Translations under genes and position numbers: made by a program | Assembly (NCBI GenBank): GCA_022702705.1 | Contig: CM040425.1 | Location: forward strand, 3,286,001-3,350,000 | Reading direction: 5' to 3' | Origin: Papilionanthe hookeriana x Papilionanthe teres | Lineage: Eukaryota; Streptophyta; Magnoliopsida; Asparagales; Orchidaceae | DNA: 64,000 nt | Notes under the pieces: generated by a model | The model's input: only the letters and a program-made list of their open reading frames with translations | Database searches by the model: none | Told to the model about the DNA's origin: nothing | In this document: positions 47,053 to 60,156 of the stretch, piece by piece | Position numbering within the stretch: position 1 is the first letter of the stretch | How the letters are laid out: every line of letters starts with the position of its first letter

Positions 47053-48394
47053 TGACTTGGAGCGTACTCCGCGATGCTTTTTGCGTAATTTAATTTCTTT
47101 TTGTAACAAATATATAATATATTCTTTAATCGTAGAGTTACTATTAACACAAGTATACATATCGCTCAAGTAATACATGACTCTAGTGGAGTCCTGGATA
47201 TCGATCCCACAAGGAATATTTTAGAGGATACGATCTAGGAGTATAGAAATCAATTCAGAATCACAATTTGAAAATTGAAATTGCCTATCTGTCACTAATA
47301 CACAGTCGACATTAATTTGAAGTTTTAATAATCTAATTCTACTAACAGATAACTAATTCTACTAATAAAGCGAAGTTCAAATATATAAGCAAGAATCTTT
47401 CCCCTTTGTTAAGATATTTAAGTGAATTGAAAATTTGAATTAGTTTAAAATGGTGTTGTGCCAAATAAGAGCATACATATTCTTTAGCCTTTGATCCAGA
47501 CATAAAGAACATTGACTAATCCTATGCTTGGTTACTGAATCTGGGCTAGGCTGGGAGGATACCGGCTCTCACTTCGGATCTCCCACATTCCCCTCGCCTG
47601 ATGGATAAAATCTACACTTCAGCACACAAACGATAAGACCGAATTGAGGATTTTAGCCTGTCACTCTAAAATCTCCAATTCTACGCCCGATGAATATTAT
47701 TTCCCTATTTATTTGCACCCTACTTCCAAGGACTTTGACCTTTCTGAATCTCGGATGTAATCTTTACTATAGTTGTTAAACTCAACATATTTTAACTAAT
47801 CAATTGGCCATATTGAAAGTAAATTAAAATCTAAGTAAAAGATTATCACAACTTTTTTAAACTTTTATGGCACACTAATTCTATTTACCATTTCACATAA
47901 ATATCAAAACAAAAAGAAAGACAGAAAAACTACTCAGATTTCATGGAGAGGATACAATAAAACTTTGATTTCATATATAAAGGTAAGGTTCTACAAATTA
48001 AAGTAAATAAACACAACTTATCTTAAATTCCTGCCCAAGCAAACTCCTTTAGGTTCCTCTGAATCTCTTCCTTTCTTTACAATATGTGGAATTCTCCTTC
48101 GAAACAGCAATGAGAAGAGATCTTCTCCGTCGGCGGCCTCCCTTGAAATATATTCTGAACTCCAGGGAAAATCATGCCGTCGGCGCCATCGACCTCGCCG
48201 TCGGTGCCCTAGATCAAAATTTCATAATTTGGTCCTTTTTGTTCCAAATTCGGTCCTTATTGCATATTTTTGCTCCATTGTCTTTAAATCTTTATACTTG
48301 CAGAAAACACCAAAAATACCCTTCTTTAAAGTGCAATATCATCAAAATTAGTATAAGATAGGCATGAAAATCTTAACATTTTTTCCTTGGGTCA
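47053..48394 (-). repeat. 5' LTR of A3 (1342 bp, internally deleted)
   Basis: Same ends as the 3' LTR. About 354 bp are missing at 48120/48124, where AGAGATC joins TCTCCGTCGGCGG; in the 3' LTR the same two points are at about 36486 and 36841. The loss removes part of the GC-rich cluster. Confidence 0.92.
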
Positions 48395-51000
48395 GCAGGT
48401 AAGTAAATTGCATTAAATTAAAAGCATACATGGTAGGTCTTCCTGTCATCTCCTCCTAAAACTTTAGTACTCTTGCAATAAACATTTATAATTTTACAGG
48501 GAAGTAAAACCTTATGGATATGTTTCTCATGGGCTTACAAAGTCCTTGGTCATGACCCGATGAACTCTTATTCATTTGTGAGATTTCTTCATTTAATAAG
48601 TATAGTAGGTGCAATGGTTCTACAAGGTGTCCAGCAGACTTGTGACAAGGTCCAGGAGAAACCCGGATATTTCACAATACTTTTGAACTTCCTTGAGGTC
48701 CTTTTGGACTTATTATTGTTATTAAATGATTTATCCGTTTCATACCCTTATGCTCAGTGAGCCAATGTTTTAATCATCACGAAAGGAGGGATAATTATCA
48801 CTTAGTGCTTTAGTTAAGAATTATGTGGGTGGACCTTCAGAGGTAAACTTGACTTATGGAAGAATTTACCAAATTTTTGATGGGCTTGTAATGTTTTAAG
48901 AGGTAGTTTAAAATTAATCATCTTTTCTTTTCTAACCTAGTTAGTTAATTCTTTTTATTAAGCCTAGCTCAGTACTAAGCTCTTAAGATTTAGTGGGTAT
49001 TTCTATATCTTTAGAAAAGAAAATTTTATGACTTTCACGATTATGATTCTGATCAAAATATTGATCTATCGTTTAAACGTCAAATGAAGGGGAATTAAAT
49101 TAGTGGAATATTAATTTTCAAAATTAACCCTAACCTTAAGGTACTTTTAATCTAATTTTTCTTCCAAAATATAATAATTAAGGAAATTTAAAAATTTAAT
49201 TTTGATGTGACAAAAATTGCAATGGGTTTCTACCATTTGTCCCTTAATGTTTCAATCATCCAACATAATAATTAAGATCACTTATTGCCCTTTTCCCATT
49301 TTGATTAAGCTTAAATATTAATTAAACCTAAAATTTCCAAAATTACAATTTTACCCCTAAATGCCTTTATCACTTCATAATTCATTAAATTTAGCTCATG
49401 TAACTTTGAAATTTTCATGTGACCTCACTTATGGGTTAATTAAAATATCATAAGAGGAAATGTGATTTTTCAGATTTTAATTTAATTTATATATTTATTT
49501 TAATGCAAAATAGGTATTTTTAATGGAAATTCAATAACTTGTCCAAAACAAAGCATATGACTTTGAAATTTTTATGGGAGGTAGACCTAGACCAAAGGAC
49601 CATTTGGACCAAATTTCATGATTTTTTGAGTTTTAATTTAATTATAAGAACTAGTTTAATTTCTAGAGCTTTAATTAATTATAAAATATTTCAAAAGTTG
49701 AAAGTTCAATTTTATATTTTTCTTATGTCCCTCTGAGGTCAGGGAACCTAGAGAAACAAACTTTATATTTTTTTATTTTTATTTTAATTATTAGAATTAT
49801 TTTAGTGGAAAATTAAGAAAATCCATTTTTAACCTTTTAAAAAATTGATTTAAGCCTTTAAAAATTAATATTTTGATTTTGAAACTTAGGAAAATTATGG
49901 GGATGATTCCTAAGTGATTAGGAGACCAAATGTAACAATTTGGTGATTTTTAATATTTTTCTGATTATTGTTATTATTTAATTATTTAAGTATTAAAAAT
50001 ATGATTAAAAATAAAAATTTTATAAAAATCCCAATTTTATGTTCAAAAGAATCCTATGATCACAGAGAACTCCCAAAACCAATTTTATAATTTGTTGAGT
50101 TATATTTTAATTATTAAAATTAGTTTAATGTTCAAAATTATCATTTCACTTAGAAATTCATTTAGGTGACCAAATGAACTCCAAATGCCATGAAACTTTT
50201 ATTAGGAGTTCTCTGGCTTTTAAAATGTAGTGGAGAATTGTTTTTGGGTATTTTCATTTATGTATAGTTCAATTTATTTTTATTTGATATTTAAGCCTTA
50301 ATTACCATTAGAGTTATTTTAAGTGAATTAAATCAAGTTTGTATTTTTCCTAGGGTCCTCTGGTCATAAGGAATCTACCCTGATTTTTCTGAATTTTTAT
50401 AATCAACATGCTAATTATTAGAATTAATTTATGAAAATAGACGCCTAAGCTTGAAAAATGTAGAACTCTTCCTAGGGGTCTCCTTTAACTTTGGAAATAT
50501 CGGGGAGGATCCCCCATGACAGAGGCTATGACACACCAAAATATTAGGCCATGGTAAAATGTCTACATGCATGGAGAATTAAAATACAATAGAGGGTATT
50601 TAATAAATTAAAAATCTTACATGCATCAATTATATTTCAAACTATTTCCACATTATTCTCCTTTGTTCACTAATAAAGAGAGTATTTTTCTTTTATTTTT
50701 ATGATTTTTCTACACAAAGTTATGAATTTTTAAAGTTCACTATATTAAATAATTAAAAAATACCCCTAATTTCCTACTTAGACATGCAGCGCAATGTCAT
50801 CCTCGGCAGCTCTGAAGCCTCCATGTGTCGCTCCGCCATTTGACGCCGTCTTCTGACTCAGCTGCCACACAGCCGCGCATTAAGTTAAGATCTTCTGTCC
50901 GGCGCAATCTTGGTCATCCGTTCATTACACGCGCGACCCAACGGGTCCTGGTCATCGTCCCCCACTGACATAACCCGTAAACTGTCCACCTTCTAGACCT
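48395..51000 (-). other. Solo LTR S1, non-coding AT-rich half
   Basis: Continuation of S1 right of A3. AT-rich, with a GC-rich block at about 50780-50980 that has a counterpart in T5 at 62800-62990 (shared GGGACGATGACCAG). Frames here are short and without resemblance to proteins. Confidence 0.7.
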
Positions 51001-51584
51001 AAGATCTCGAGCTAGACTTAACCAAATCTCATGGGGTTTGTTTCTAGAGCTTCATCTAGCCTAGAAGAACCTATCCATATGGTTTATACGGTATGAAATA
51101 CAGTGTACAATTATGGAGAACGAAGAAAAGCTTGGGAGGAAGAGTGAGTCCGATACCTTTGTCTGAGAGGGGAGGCCTCAATCAGATGGTTATGGCAGCT
51201 TCGATTGGTCCCAACGAATCTCTAGATGGAGCCTTTTTTCCTGGTGAATTGTCTAGACCCAAACTCAACCAGGCCTGATTTCAGGTGTTGATGGAAGTCT
51301 GGTGCAGAGGCCCTCTGTGATGGGGCTTTGATGAGGGATCTTCTTCTTTCACTGCTGTGAAGGTGTGGGTGAAACTAATTAAAGTTTGGTGCACTGGGGA
51401 GCTGTAAGGAAATATGTCCTGGTTTCCGTCCAAATTTAAGCTTTGAAATTGAGCTCTGGCAGTGGGAATCAGAGGAGAAAAGTGGCTGGAATGCTCTTAG
51501 GGAGGTCTGCAGGAGCTCTGGTGAGATTTTGGCAGAGTTTTGCTAAGAAATTTCCAGCACCACCATTTTGGCCGTGAGGGGTGG

Positions 51585-51594
51585 TTTTTATAGC
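51585..51594 (-). promoter_or_regulatory. Probable TATA box of LTR S1
   Basis: The minus strand reads GGCTATAAAAACC, in a context (CATGGCTATAAAA) shared with T5 at 62203-62214. It marks the likely transcription start region of this long-LTR subfamily. Confidence 0.65.
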
Positions 51595-53568
51595 CATGGC
51601 CAATTGGCTAAGCTCAGGGCCTGGTATTGGGTGCAAAAGCATGCTGAGGTGGAGAGGAGAAGAGCTCTAATGAGCAGTTGGGGTAGGCACATCAGCATGT
51701 GAGTTTGGATTAAAATTGGCTTGGGGTGACTCTCAGTTTTAGCATTTTCTGGCCACTAGGGTGGCCGACAGGGCTAAGGCTGGTGGCCAGGGGGTTTAGG
51801 TGAGCTAGGGGAGGATTAATGATGTTTTACCCCCAATGGCAAGTGATGATGTAGAGATATTTTGATTAAGGTCAAATGTGGGGTGAAATCCCCTAATTCA
51901 AGGGACCTTTGTTCCATGGCTTCATTAAAGTGAGCTAGGTGGGTCTAGGGTGGTTCTTAGGGATCACTTGGTGGTTGTGGAGGAGTTGGTTTGGTCACAT
52001 TTGGTTCAATTTGATTAAGTTAAGTCATGGGTTCAATTTTGGGTTACATGGGTCAATGTTGGGCTTGGTTGGGTTTGAGATTGGGTTATACCCAAATGAT
52101 TGAGCAAAATTGTGTGTATGATTGTCATAAAGTGTTTAGAAAAGGTTTGGAGTTGTTTTGGATTGGTTTGGTAGATTAATTTGGCTTGGTTTGGGATTTT
52201 GGTCAATTTGGGGCAAGTTGGGTTAACTTGGGTTTAGGTTGGGCTAGGGTTGGGTCCAAGGCCAATTAAAGGTTCCAAATGGTCTATGGGGATGTCATAA
52301 AGAGTTCCCAACATCAATTGGGTGGAAATTTTGGGAGTAGGGCAATCAATTTGGGAGATTTTGGGCATATGGCATGTTTGGGTCAAAATTGGGTAAGCTT
52401 GGTCCAAGTGGATTTAAATGAGACTTGGGCTCAAATTGGGAGCAATTGATGATTTAATTCAATTTATGGGAGTGTTATGAAGGGTTTAGAATTCAAATTG
52501 GGGAGAAATTGATTGTTGTTAGGTCAATTTGGGAGATTTGGGTCATTTAAGCAAAATTAGGGATTTTGGGCTTTAAGTGAATTTGAACTCAAATGTGGGT
52601 CAAATTGAACTTCGATATGGTTTATATTGGTATTGGAGATGTTTAGTGAAAGTTTATAATTGAAATTGGACAAGATTGGGGTCAATTGATTAGACATTGG
52701 GTTTAATTTGGGCACTTTTTGGTTAAAATAGGTCAAATTGGGTCTTTTGGTTAAATTGGGCTAAATTGGCCAAATTAGGTGATACGGTAGTTGAGAGAAA
52801 TGAAATTGGAAATATTTGGAATGTTTTTGGAATTTATGGGAATTTTTGGAATTTTGGGATAAGAGGTGCATTTTGGTCATTTTGGGGATTTTTTTGAAAA
52901 TTTGGCAATTTTTGGGCAATTTTGGTGTATTTGAGTGGTAGGGAGTATTTTGGGAGAAAAATGGGTAATTTGGGTAATTTTGGAAATTTTGGGGGATTTT
53001 AGGGTTTTCGGGGCATTTTTGAGTATTTTGGGTATTTTGGGTATTTTGGGGCAAAGGAGTTAGAAATTTGGAATGTTTGGGAAAATTGAGATTGGTTGAA
53101 GGTGAGTAGTATGAAATTGTTTAAATTGAGCCATGGACCAAGGGTCACCCTCATTTAGTCCTCTATGTGTTGGTACTAGCCAAACCCTAGCTTGAGGCTA
53201 ACGATATGGGAAAACCACTTACATGAGTTTCCAAAGAGTTAGGGGATCCAAGTGGGATGTGCCTTGTTTAGAGTTGTGAGTGTGTAGTGTAAGTGTGGTG
53301 TGAGCTCCAGACCTCCCAGGGTAGATCCTATGGCCTGACCACCTATAGGAGACTTCCCCTAGGCTTCCTTATGCTTGGTCTCTTCCTCCCAAAAACTGGA
53401 GGTTAGGCCTTAAGCATATTAAAAATCCCAGTGAAGTGAGAAAATTTTGAATTTCTATGGAGAGGGTTCCATGATTAGTCTTATAAGAAAGTCACCAGGA
53501 GAGTCCTATGGCTAGACCCTAGGCTATTCTGAAGAAAGACTAGACCTCAACCAAAAGTGAGGTCAACA

Positions 53569-53573
53569 CACAC
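53569..53573. repeat. Target site duplication CACAC, right copy (S1)
   Basis: Pairs with 33889-33893. T2 coding sequence resumes directly behind it. Confidence 0.8.
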
Positions 53574-55380
53574 CACTCCTAGACGTGTTACTGCCTTTAA
53601 TAAATCATTTGACTCTAAGGAATAAACGCAGAAGAAATGGTGTGGCAACCTAAAGCTACTGAACTAATACTTGTAGAGAGGCCAAAGGTAGATGACGATA
53701 AGAATGATTTCGATCCTGAAAAGGTGGTTAGTACTCCAGAAACTGTTGCAGAAGGAGTCATTTATCAGACACCCGTATTAATCTAATGATTAAAGCAAAA
53801 TCAATTGAAGTTAAATTGGAAAAGTTAAGAAAAGATATTCGGCAGTTTTCCGAGGAAAAGAAAGAAGAATCAAATGATGAAGAAGACTTGACAAATTATA
53901 TGGATGATGATTTTGCTGAGATAAATGTTGTTGAAACTAGAGCATTCTCTACTATACGAGAAGCTCTGATATTAGCTGAAAAAAACATTACCGAAACATT
54001 GCGAGGAATTATTCAACAAAAAGATGAATTAATTGAACGGATGGAAAGAAAAATGGACAAAATGATGGTACGTTATTATGACCTTACAGAGCCAACCTCA
54101 AACCCAAAGGTGGTTCCTGCTGAGGTAAATCAACCAGAAATAATTTAGATTGTTGATAATAATAAAGAGTCAACTTCCAATAATAATGAAGAACAGCTTA
54201 GAAAGATACTACTCCAAGTCCATTGCCAGAGAAAGACATCAAAAACTTAATTGAACAACATGTGAGAGAAGCCTTGACACAGTCTAAAAGCAGAACATCG
54301 GTTCTAAAGGGTAGACCCTATCCTGAAGAATTCGATACTGTATAATATCCCAAAGGCTTCTTTCCACCTTTGTTCAAAACTTTTTATGGAACAGGGAATT
54401 CTCGACAACTTGCGGCTCATTTTTGGGCTAGTTGTTGAAATGCAGGAGGAAGTGATGCGTTATTATTCCGACAATTTGTGAGTAGCCTTTCGGGTGTTGC
54501 ATTTGATTGGTATGCGGAGCTACCAAATATTTCTGTTAAGACATTTGCATAATTAGAAAAACTTTTCATTAAGCAGTTTGCTGGTACTCAGCACCACATC
54601 ACCGTTGGTGATCTAGTGGTTGAGAAACAAAAAGCAGACGAAACTTTGGTAGAATATATTCTGTGATGGAGAAATTTGAGCATGAAATGTGAGCCCCATC
54701 TCCAAGAACAAAATGCAATTGAAATCTTAATAAAGAGTATTCGCGGACTAGTAGCTTTCCTTCTTAAAGGTTTCACAATTAAGACATTTGAAAAGTTGCT
54801 CAGTAAAGCTGCAAGTCTACAAGATAAGGCGAAACAACTCTGTTTTATTGAAAAGTCTAAGAAGCAGAAACCAGTAAAAGCCTTTGAGAAAAATTCTGGG
54901 ACTTTTGCAACTATTGATAAGGGTAAACAACCAATACAGATAAAGGTAGAGCAGCCTCAACAGACTCATCGACTTCTGCAACAATATAATCCTTAGTCCT
55001 CACAACAGAGATCTTCCCCGACAAATGATAAAGCAACTATGTCTATATAGGAACGACTAAGAAAGGTATACCACTTCAAAGATGAAGCACTTCGAAATCT
55101 GATTAAGAAAGTTGAGTTCAAATTACCTGAACCTAAGAAACCTGAAGAAGTTGATAAGAAAGATCATCCGCTATATTTTCCATATTACAGAATGATCGGG
55201 CATACTATAGAGAATTGCTTTGTTTTCAAGAACTGATTGGAATATAATCTCATGATGGGGATTATAACGATCTCGAAAGAGCATATGAGAGAACCTGAAA
55301 AAGGTTCAATCAATACAATTTCGGTTGATCCTATTGTTCCAATTGATCCATATACGACCGACGATGGATGGGGTACAATA
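53569..55380 (+). pseudogene. Tat gag (T2), broken
   Basis: Continues the segment ending at 33893. The N-terminal acidic part is open at 53786-54148, with a coiled-coil-like stretch (IIQQKDELIERMERKMDKMM). The capsid-like domain (about 54240-54996) has GRPYPEEFD, FRQFVSSLSGVAFDWYAE and LVVEKQKADETL, with stops where T1 is open. The zinc-knuckle-like motif of T1 is damaged here: YFPYYRMIGHTIENC has lost the first Cys and the first His. It precedes protease in the same order as T1. Confidence 0.88.
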
Positions 55381-57760
55381 TGAACCAAATCTTCAAGGAA
55401 AATATTGAATCAACTTTAGAATGCTTCAGCACAAGTGCCAATACGGATCCAAAACCTGCTAAACCAGTACTACCAATTACACTGGAAAATGAACCTCAAA
55501 AGAAGAATAAGCAAGTTACAGAGGAGGAGAAAATTGAAGAGCCAAAGCCGAAGATAAGGGTTGCTAGTCCTAGATTGGTTGTTACGGATTTAGGGAAGAA
55601 ATCCCTCAAACCGTTAACTTTGTATGATTTCTTCTTTGCTCCTTCAGGGGCAAGTAATATGATGGAATTTGATTTTGGCTATGTTCTGATTGTTTCTAGT
55701 GATAATACGGCTGACGACAACCAATTTAACTTTGATAACAAGTTCAATCATAATAATAATTCTCAAATCGTACAAAGTCTCGATACTAGCAATGATAATT
55801 CTCAGAAAATGGATGGCGACAATGATGATCTAGAAAGTGACGCACCTGTATTTGAATTCCAATGGTCACCAATTACGACAGAATTAGAACTTTCAGACTC
55901 AGAAGAAGTTTCAAAAGAGTCAGCTACTTCATTTCCTGAGGACTTAGCTTCTAAACTAATTCCAGACTTAGAAGAGATAACATAAGTAAATTTGAGAAGT
56001 GGAAAAATATTGCCCTCAAGAGTGGGTCCAAAGGATAAGATGAAACAGGTAGTTATTCAGAATGATCCAATTCCACCAATCGATGAAACACCTGTTCAAA
56101 GGGAGGATGAAGAACCAAGAAATAAAGTGGATTATAATGTGCTAGCCCATCTTAGGAAGTTACGTGCTAAGTTGAGCATATACGACACCCTGATTCTATT
56201 AAAGGAAATGAGAGAGGCTCTGGTAAAAGCTCTGCTTGATCCAGACATTTGTTTAGCTCATCTCGTTGGTAGCTTCTTAGATGAGGTTTGTTGATTGAAG
56301 GAACATACAAGAATAACCTTTACATATGATGATTTATTTCTTGGTAATACCGATCACAATCGTCCACTGTATATTTCAGTCAATATTTGTAATTTCATGC
56401 TCTCTAGAGTATTAGTGGATCCAAGAGCATCCATTAATATAATGAACCTACGAACTTTAGCCTACTTGGATATTGATGCAAGACAGTTGACAGCTGACAG
56501 GATGATGCTAAGAAGCCTTAATCAGAAAGATGAAAGAGCTCCAGGATCAATCACTTTATTGTTGAGAATTGGTGAATTGGTGACAACTGCAAAATTCCAT
56601 ATCATCGACTCTGAAACTTCATTTAATGCTCTTTTGGGCCGACCTTGGATTCATGAAAATAGTTTGGTTCCTTCATCACTACATCAATGCATAAAGTATT
56701 TGTCAAGAAGGAAAAGAATATTGCATAAAAGGAGATTTACAGCCATTTTCAATTCATGAAGTGGGCATTCACGAGATGATGCTTACTACACCCCCCAGTA
56801 AAAGACTGTTTTCTCTCGAGATGTTGCAAATAAAGTAAAAAATCTAGAAAGTATACAAGAACGAAATCACTTGAGGTTGATTCAACAATCTCACATCACC
56901 CCTTTACAACAAGATGGTGAGAGTTCCCCAGAACTCGCATCCGAGGTTGAGGTTGGAGACGAGGTTGACAAAGGAATGATAAGATTGTTGAATCAAAGAA
57001 TCTTATAATCAACATTAGTATAGAAGACAACTCAGAAGATGAGAAGATCAAGAAGGACGCAATAATGATCAACATGAGGAAACCTCAGTTCCAAATCAGT
57101 TTGGAAGATGAAGAGAAATGTCAATATAACTCAATGTACAATCAAATTAATCGTTATGTACAAACTGTGACCCTTACACCGATCTATACTCATAAGGTTG
57201 AGGGTTTGATGATCAAGGAAGTACATAGTGCTGGTACAAAACAGATTAAGTTTCATTAGGGATCTGCATCTTCTAGTTCTGAAACTAATGTAAAACTAGA
57301 AGATAATCTTTCTTCAAAATTAATGGAATTGCCTGTTGAGTGATATTCTTCTTGTGTTCAAAATCTTGCTCAACGTGGAATGGTGCCTAAACAGTGGTCA
57401 AAAGATTAGTTGCATTATTTCGAAAAACTTTGGAATAATAATAATCAAACTTTCAATTCTAAACAAGGTCTTGGGTTAGACACAGTAGGACTTGTCGATG
57501 ATTCAGAATTTTGTTTAGTTGTTACTGATGAACAAAATGAAGAATATCTGGAGGCTTTGAACAATTTTGAAGATCCTACAATCGAGGATGCCTCACCAGA
57601 ATTTAAAGAGGAAATAAAATCAACGGTGGATGAGTTAAGTGAGGTTAGCTTAGGGACCAAAAAGGAACCGAGGCCAACCTTTATTAGCTCCCTTCTTGAT
57701 GAAGAAGAGTCTACATACATGATTAAGTTGTTGAAAGAATATGGGGACTGTTTCGCATAG
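55368..57760 (+). pseudogene. Tat protease and linker (T2)
   Basis: Open pieces 55368-55985, 55992-56294, 56295-56759, 57065-57259 and 57410-57760 are separated by single stops (TAA at 55983, TGA at 56292) and frameshifts (near 56710 and 57000). The protease active site reads VLVDPRASINIM: the Gly of the DPGAS loop in T1 is Arg here, which should inactivate it. The domain ends FNALLGRPWIHEN. The last piece ends with TAG at 57758-57760, the same codon as the TAG in T1. Confidence 0.88.
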
Positions 57761-58407
57761 AGTTATGATGAAATGCCTGGACTAGCGCCAGATGTTGCAG
57801 TACACAAACTCGGTCTAGATCCTGCTGCAATTCCAGTTAAACAAGCTCCACGAAGGATGCGTCTGGATATTGAACAACAAGTTATAGCTGAAGTTAAAAA
57901 GTTGATAGAAGCTAAATTTATACGAGAAGAGCAATATCCTACGTGGTTGGCCAGTATATTACCAGTTAAGAAGAAAAAAGGTCAAATTCGAATTTGTGTG
58001 GACTTCAGAGATTTTAATAAAGCATGTCCAAAAGATGAATTCCCACTTCCTATTCCAGAATTGATGGTGGATATCGCGTCATGTCATGCAATTTTCTCTT
58101 ATATGGATGGGTCGTCAGGATATAATCAGATTAAGATGGCTCCAGAAGATGAAAAATTTATAGCATTCAGAACACCAGTTGGAGTGTACTGCTATACAGT
58201 AATGCCTTTTGGGTTGAAAAATGCAGGGGCAATATATCAGCGCGCAATGACAAGAATTTTTTATGACCTCATTCACAATCAAGTGGAATGTTATGTGGAT
58301 GATTTGGTCATCAAAAGTAAACAGAAAGAAGATCATTTGTACGATTTGAAAATTTTTTTCGAGCATTTACGACAATCTAACCTTAAAGTGAATCCATTAA
58401 TATGTGT
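57761..58407 (+). pseudogene. Tat reverse transcriptase (T2), truncated by LTR T5
   Basis: Open in the protease frame after the TAG: PVKQAPRRMRLDIEQQV, FIREEQYPTWLASILP, YMDGSSGYNQI, and the catalytic CYVDDLVIKS. It stops at LKVNPL, where TGTTGACC of T5 begins (58408). Up to that point RT has no stop or frameshift. Confidence 0.92.
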
Positions 58408-60151
58408 TGTTGACCTCATTTTTAGTGAGGTCTGATCTTCCTCTTAGTGCTTAGGATCTAGCCATAGGAGTTCTCCTTGACTATTCTAGAGGACTAGAGT
58501 TGGTACCCACCATTTAAAAATTTTCAGCCACTTCCTGACTCCTCTTGGGACCCCACTTGGATGGTTGCAAACCTCTAAATCACCTTGGAAGGTTAAAACT
58601 ACCATATGGAAAACCAATAGTGAGTTCCCATAGGATGTTTGGACTTAGGGTAACCTTGGGTGACTTGAGCTTCTCTTGCACACACACACACCCCTAAGCC
58701 ATTTAACCCAAACTTTGAACCCTTACCTTCTACCCTTTATGAAACTCACATGATTGAACCAAAGCCACTAGTCTTTGATTAAGATGGCTAGGGTTAATAT
58801 GTGAAGGGTCATAAAGTGGTTGCTATTTGGCTAGACTTGGTCCCAAAGTGGTTGGACTTGGCTAAGTCCATGCCTCATACTTCTAAACCCTAAATCCATT
58901 TCAAATCATTTTTACTCAATCTTGACCCCACTAAAATGGTCCCATTCTCCCCTATTTGAAGCCCCCTTCTTTTTTCAAAAATTTCAAATTTTGACCCCGG
59001 GTCCCTAAACCTACCTAAAATGACCTAAATTGCCCCTGCAACCACCAAACTCTCCAAAATTTCCTAAAAAAAAAACCTAAAATTCCCAAAATTCCTAAAA
59101 AACATTTCAAAACAATTCCCACCTCTTGAATCCACCAAAATACCTCAATACACTCCAAATAAACTCCATATACCCTAAATACCCCTCTTGGCCCAAATTT
59201 CCAAAAATCTTAAAAATTCCCAAAAAAATTTAGAATCTCCCAAATATTCCCAATTTCATTTTGTTCAACTACACCATAACCCAACTTTGCCAAATTAACC
59301 CACTTTCAACCCAAAATCTCAACTTGGCCCACTTAGCCCAAATGGACCCAATGTCAAACCAAATCAACCCAATTGACCCCAATTTTGATCAAATTCAATT
59401 CTAAACTTCAATTCAACATATCCAATACCAATTTAAATCAAAATCAAGCCCAATTTGGTCCACATTTGAATTCAATTTCAACTTTAATCTAAAACCCCAA
59501 ATTTTGGCTTTATGACCCAATTCACCCCAAAATGACCCAAAGCCACTCAATTTTCTCCAAACCAAATTCCAAACTCTTTCTAACACATTCCTATACCAAA
59601 TACAACATTCATTTGGCCAACATTTTGATTAAAATTCCATTCAATATCATTTGAAACCAAAATCCCTAAATTTACCCTAAGGTTGCCACACGACCTAAAT
59701 TCTCCAAATTGAATCCCCTAAACCCAAAATTTCCACCCAATTTCTATCCTAAACCTTTCATAACAATAACCTACATCATTTTGAACCATTAATTGAGCCC
59801 TAGACAAGCTCTAACCAAACCTAAACCCAACGTAACCCATGGTGACCCAAATTAACCAAACCACCAAAATCCATCAAATTCACTTCCCAAATCAATTCAA
59901 ATTCATTCCAAGACTTTTCCATAAACTTTGTGACAATCATTTAAGACATTTTTATCAATCAATTTGGTCTAAATCAAAACTAAACTCAAGCTAGCCCAAC
60001 CAAAACTCAAACCAACCCATGTGAACACATGATCCAATTAAACCCAACTAAGCCAAATTTGATCAAACCAACCCCATGACAGCCAACCCTAAACCTCCTA
60101 GGGTGGGTTTGACCTAACCCAACCGATGCTCCATGAGCCATGACCGAATGG

Positions 60152-60156
60152 TCCAC
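60152..60156. repeat. Target site duplication TCCAC, left copy
   Basis: Matches TCCAC at 61891-61895, flanking the solo Athila LTR. Confidence 0.7.

Larger units (their letters stand above)
35417..48394 (-). mobile_element. Athila copy A3 with both LTRs
   Basis: Bounded by TGACTTGGAG (35417 and 47053) and CTTGGGTCA (37112 and 48394). Internal order on the minus strand: primer site, gag, protease, RT, RNase H, integrase, hairpin, GC module, extra ORF-A, GC module, extra ORF-B, 3' UTR, polypurine tract. It is inserted in S1: flanks read TTAGG (35412-35416) and GCAGG (48395-48399), while the homologous uninterrupted site in T1 (near 23490, minus strand) reads ACAGG. The duplication is therefore probable, with mutations. 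The two LTRs differ at roughly one base in ten over the stretch I compared, so the insertion is not recent. Confidence 0.92.
33894..53568 (-). repeat. Solo Tat LTR S1 containing Athila A3
   Basis: The LTR sequence itself is 48395-53568 plus 33894-35416, about 6.7 kb, and reads on the minus strand from TGTTGACCTC to CGGACGATA. It aligns along its length with the 3' LTR of T1, including the motifs near 34300-34400 and 48480-48770. No internal Tat sequence is attached and the two flanks are both T2, so it is a solo LTR left by LTR-LTR recombination. Composition is mirrored: the sense strand is poor in G. A TATA box lies at 51585-51594 (minus), and a GC-rich block at about 50780-50980. Confidence 0.88.
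32139..58407 (+). mobile_element. Tat/Ogre-type retrotransposon T2, interrupted by solo LTR S1
   Basis: T2 consists of 32139-33893 and 53569-58407. The two parts are separated by S1 (33894-53568), and the coding frame resumes after S1 if one copy of the CACAC duplication is counted. Visible parts: truncated 5' LTR, a basic 5' coding segment, gag, protease, and RT up to LKVNPL, where LTR T5 is inserted. The rest lies behind T5, outside the window. It is more decayed than T1 and clearly diverged from it. Confidence 0.85.
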
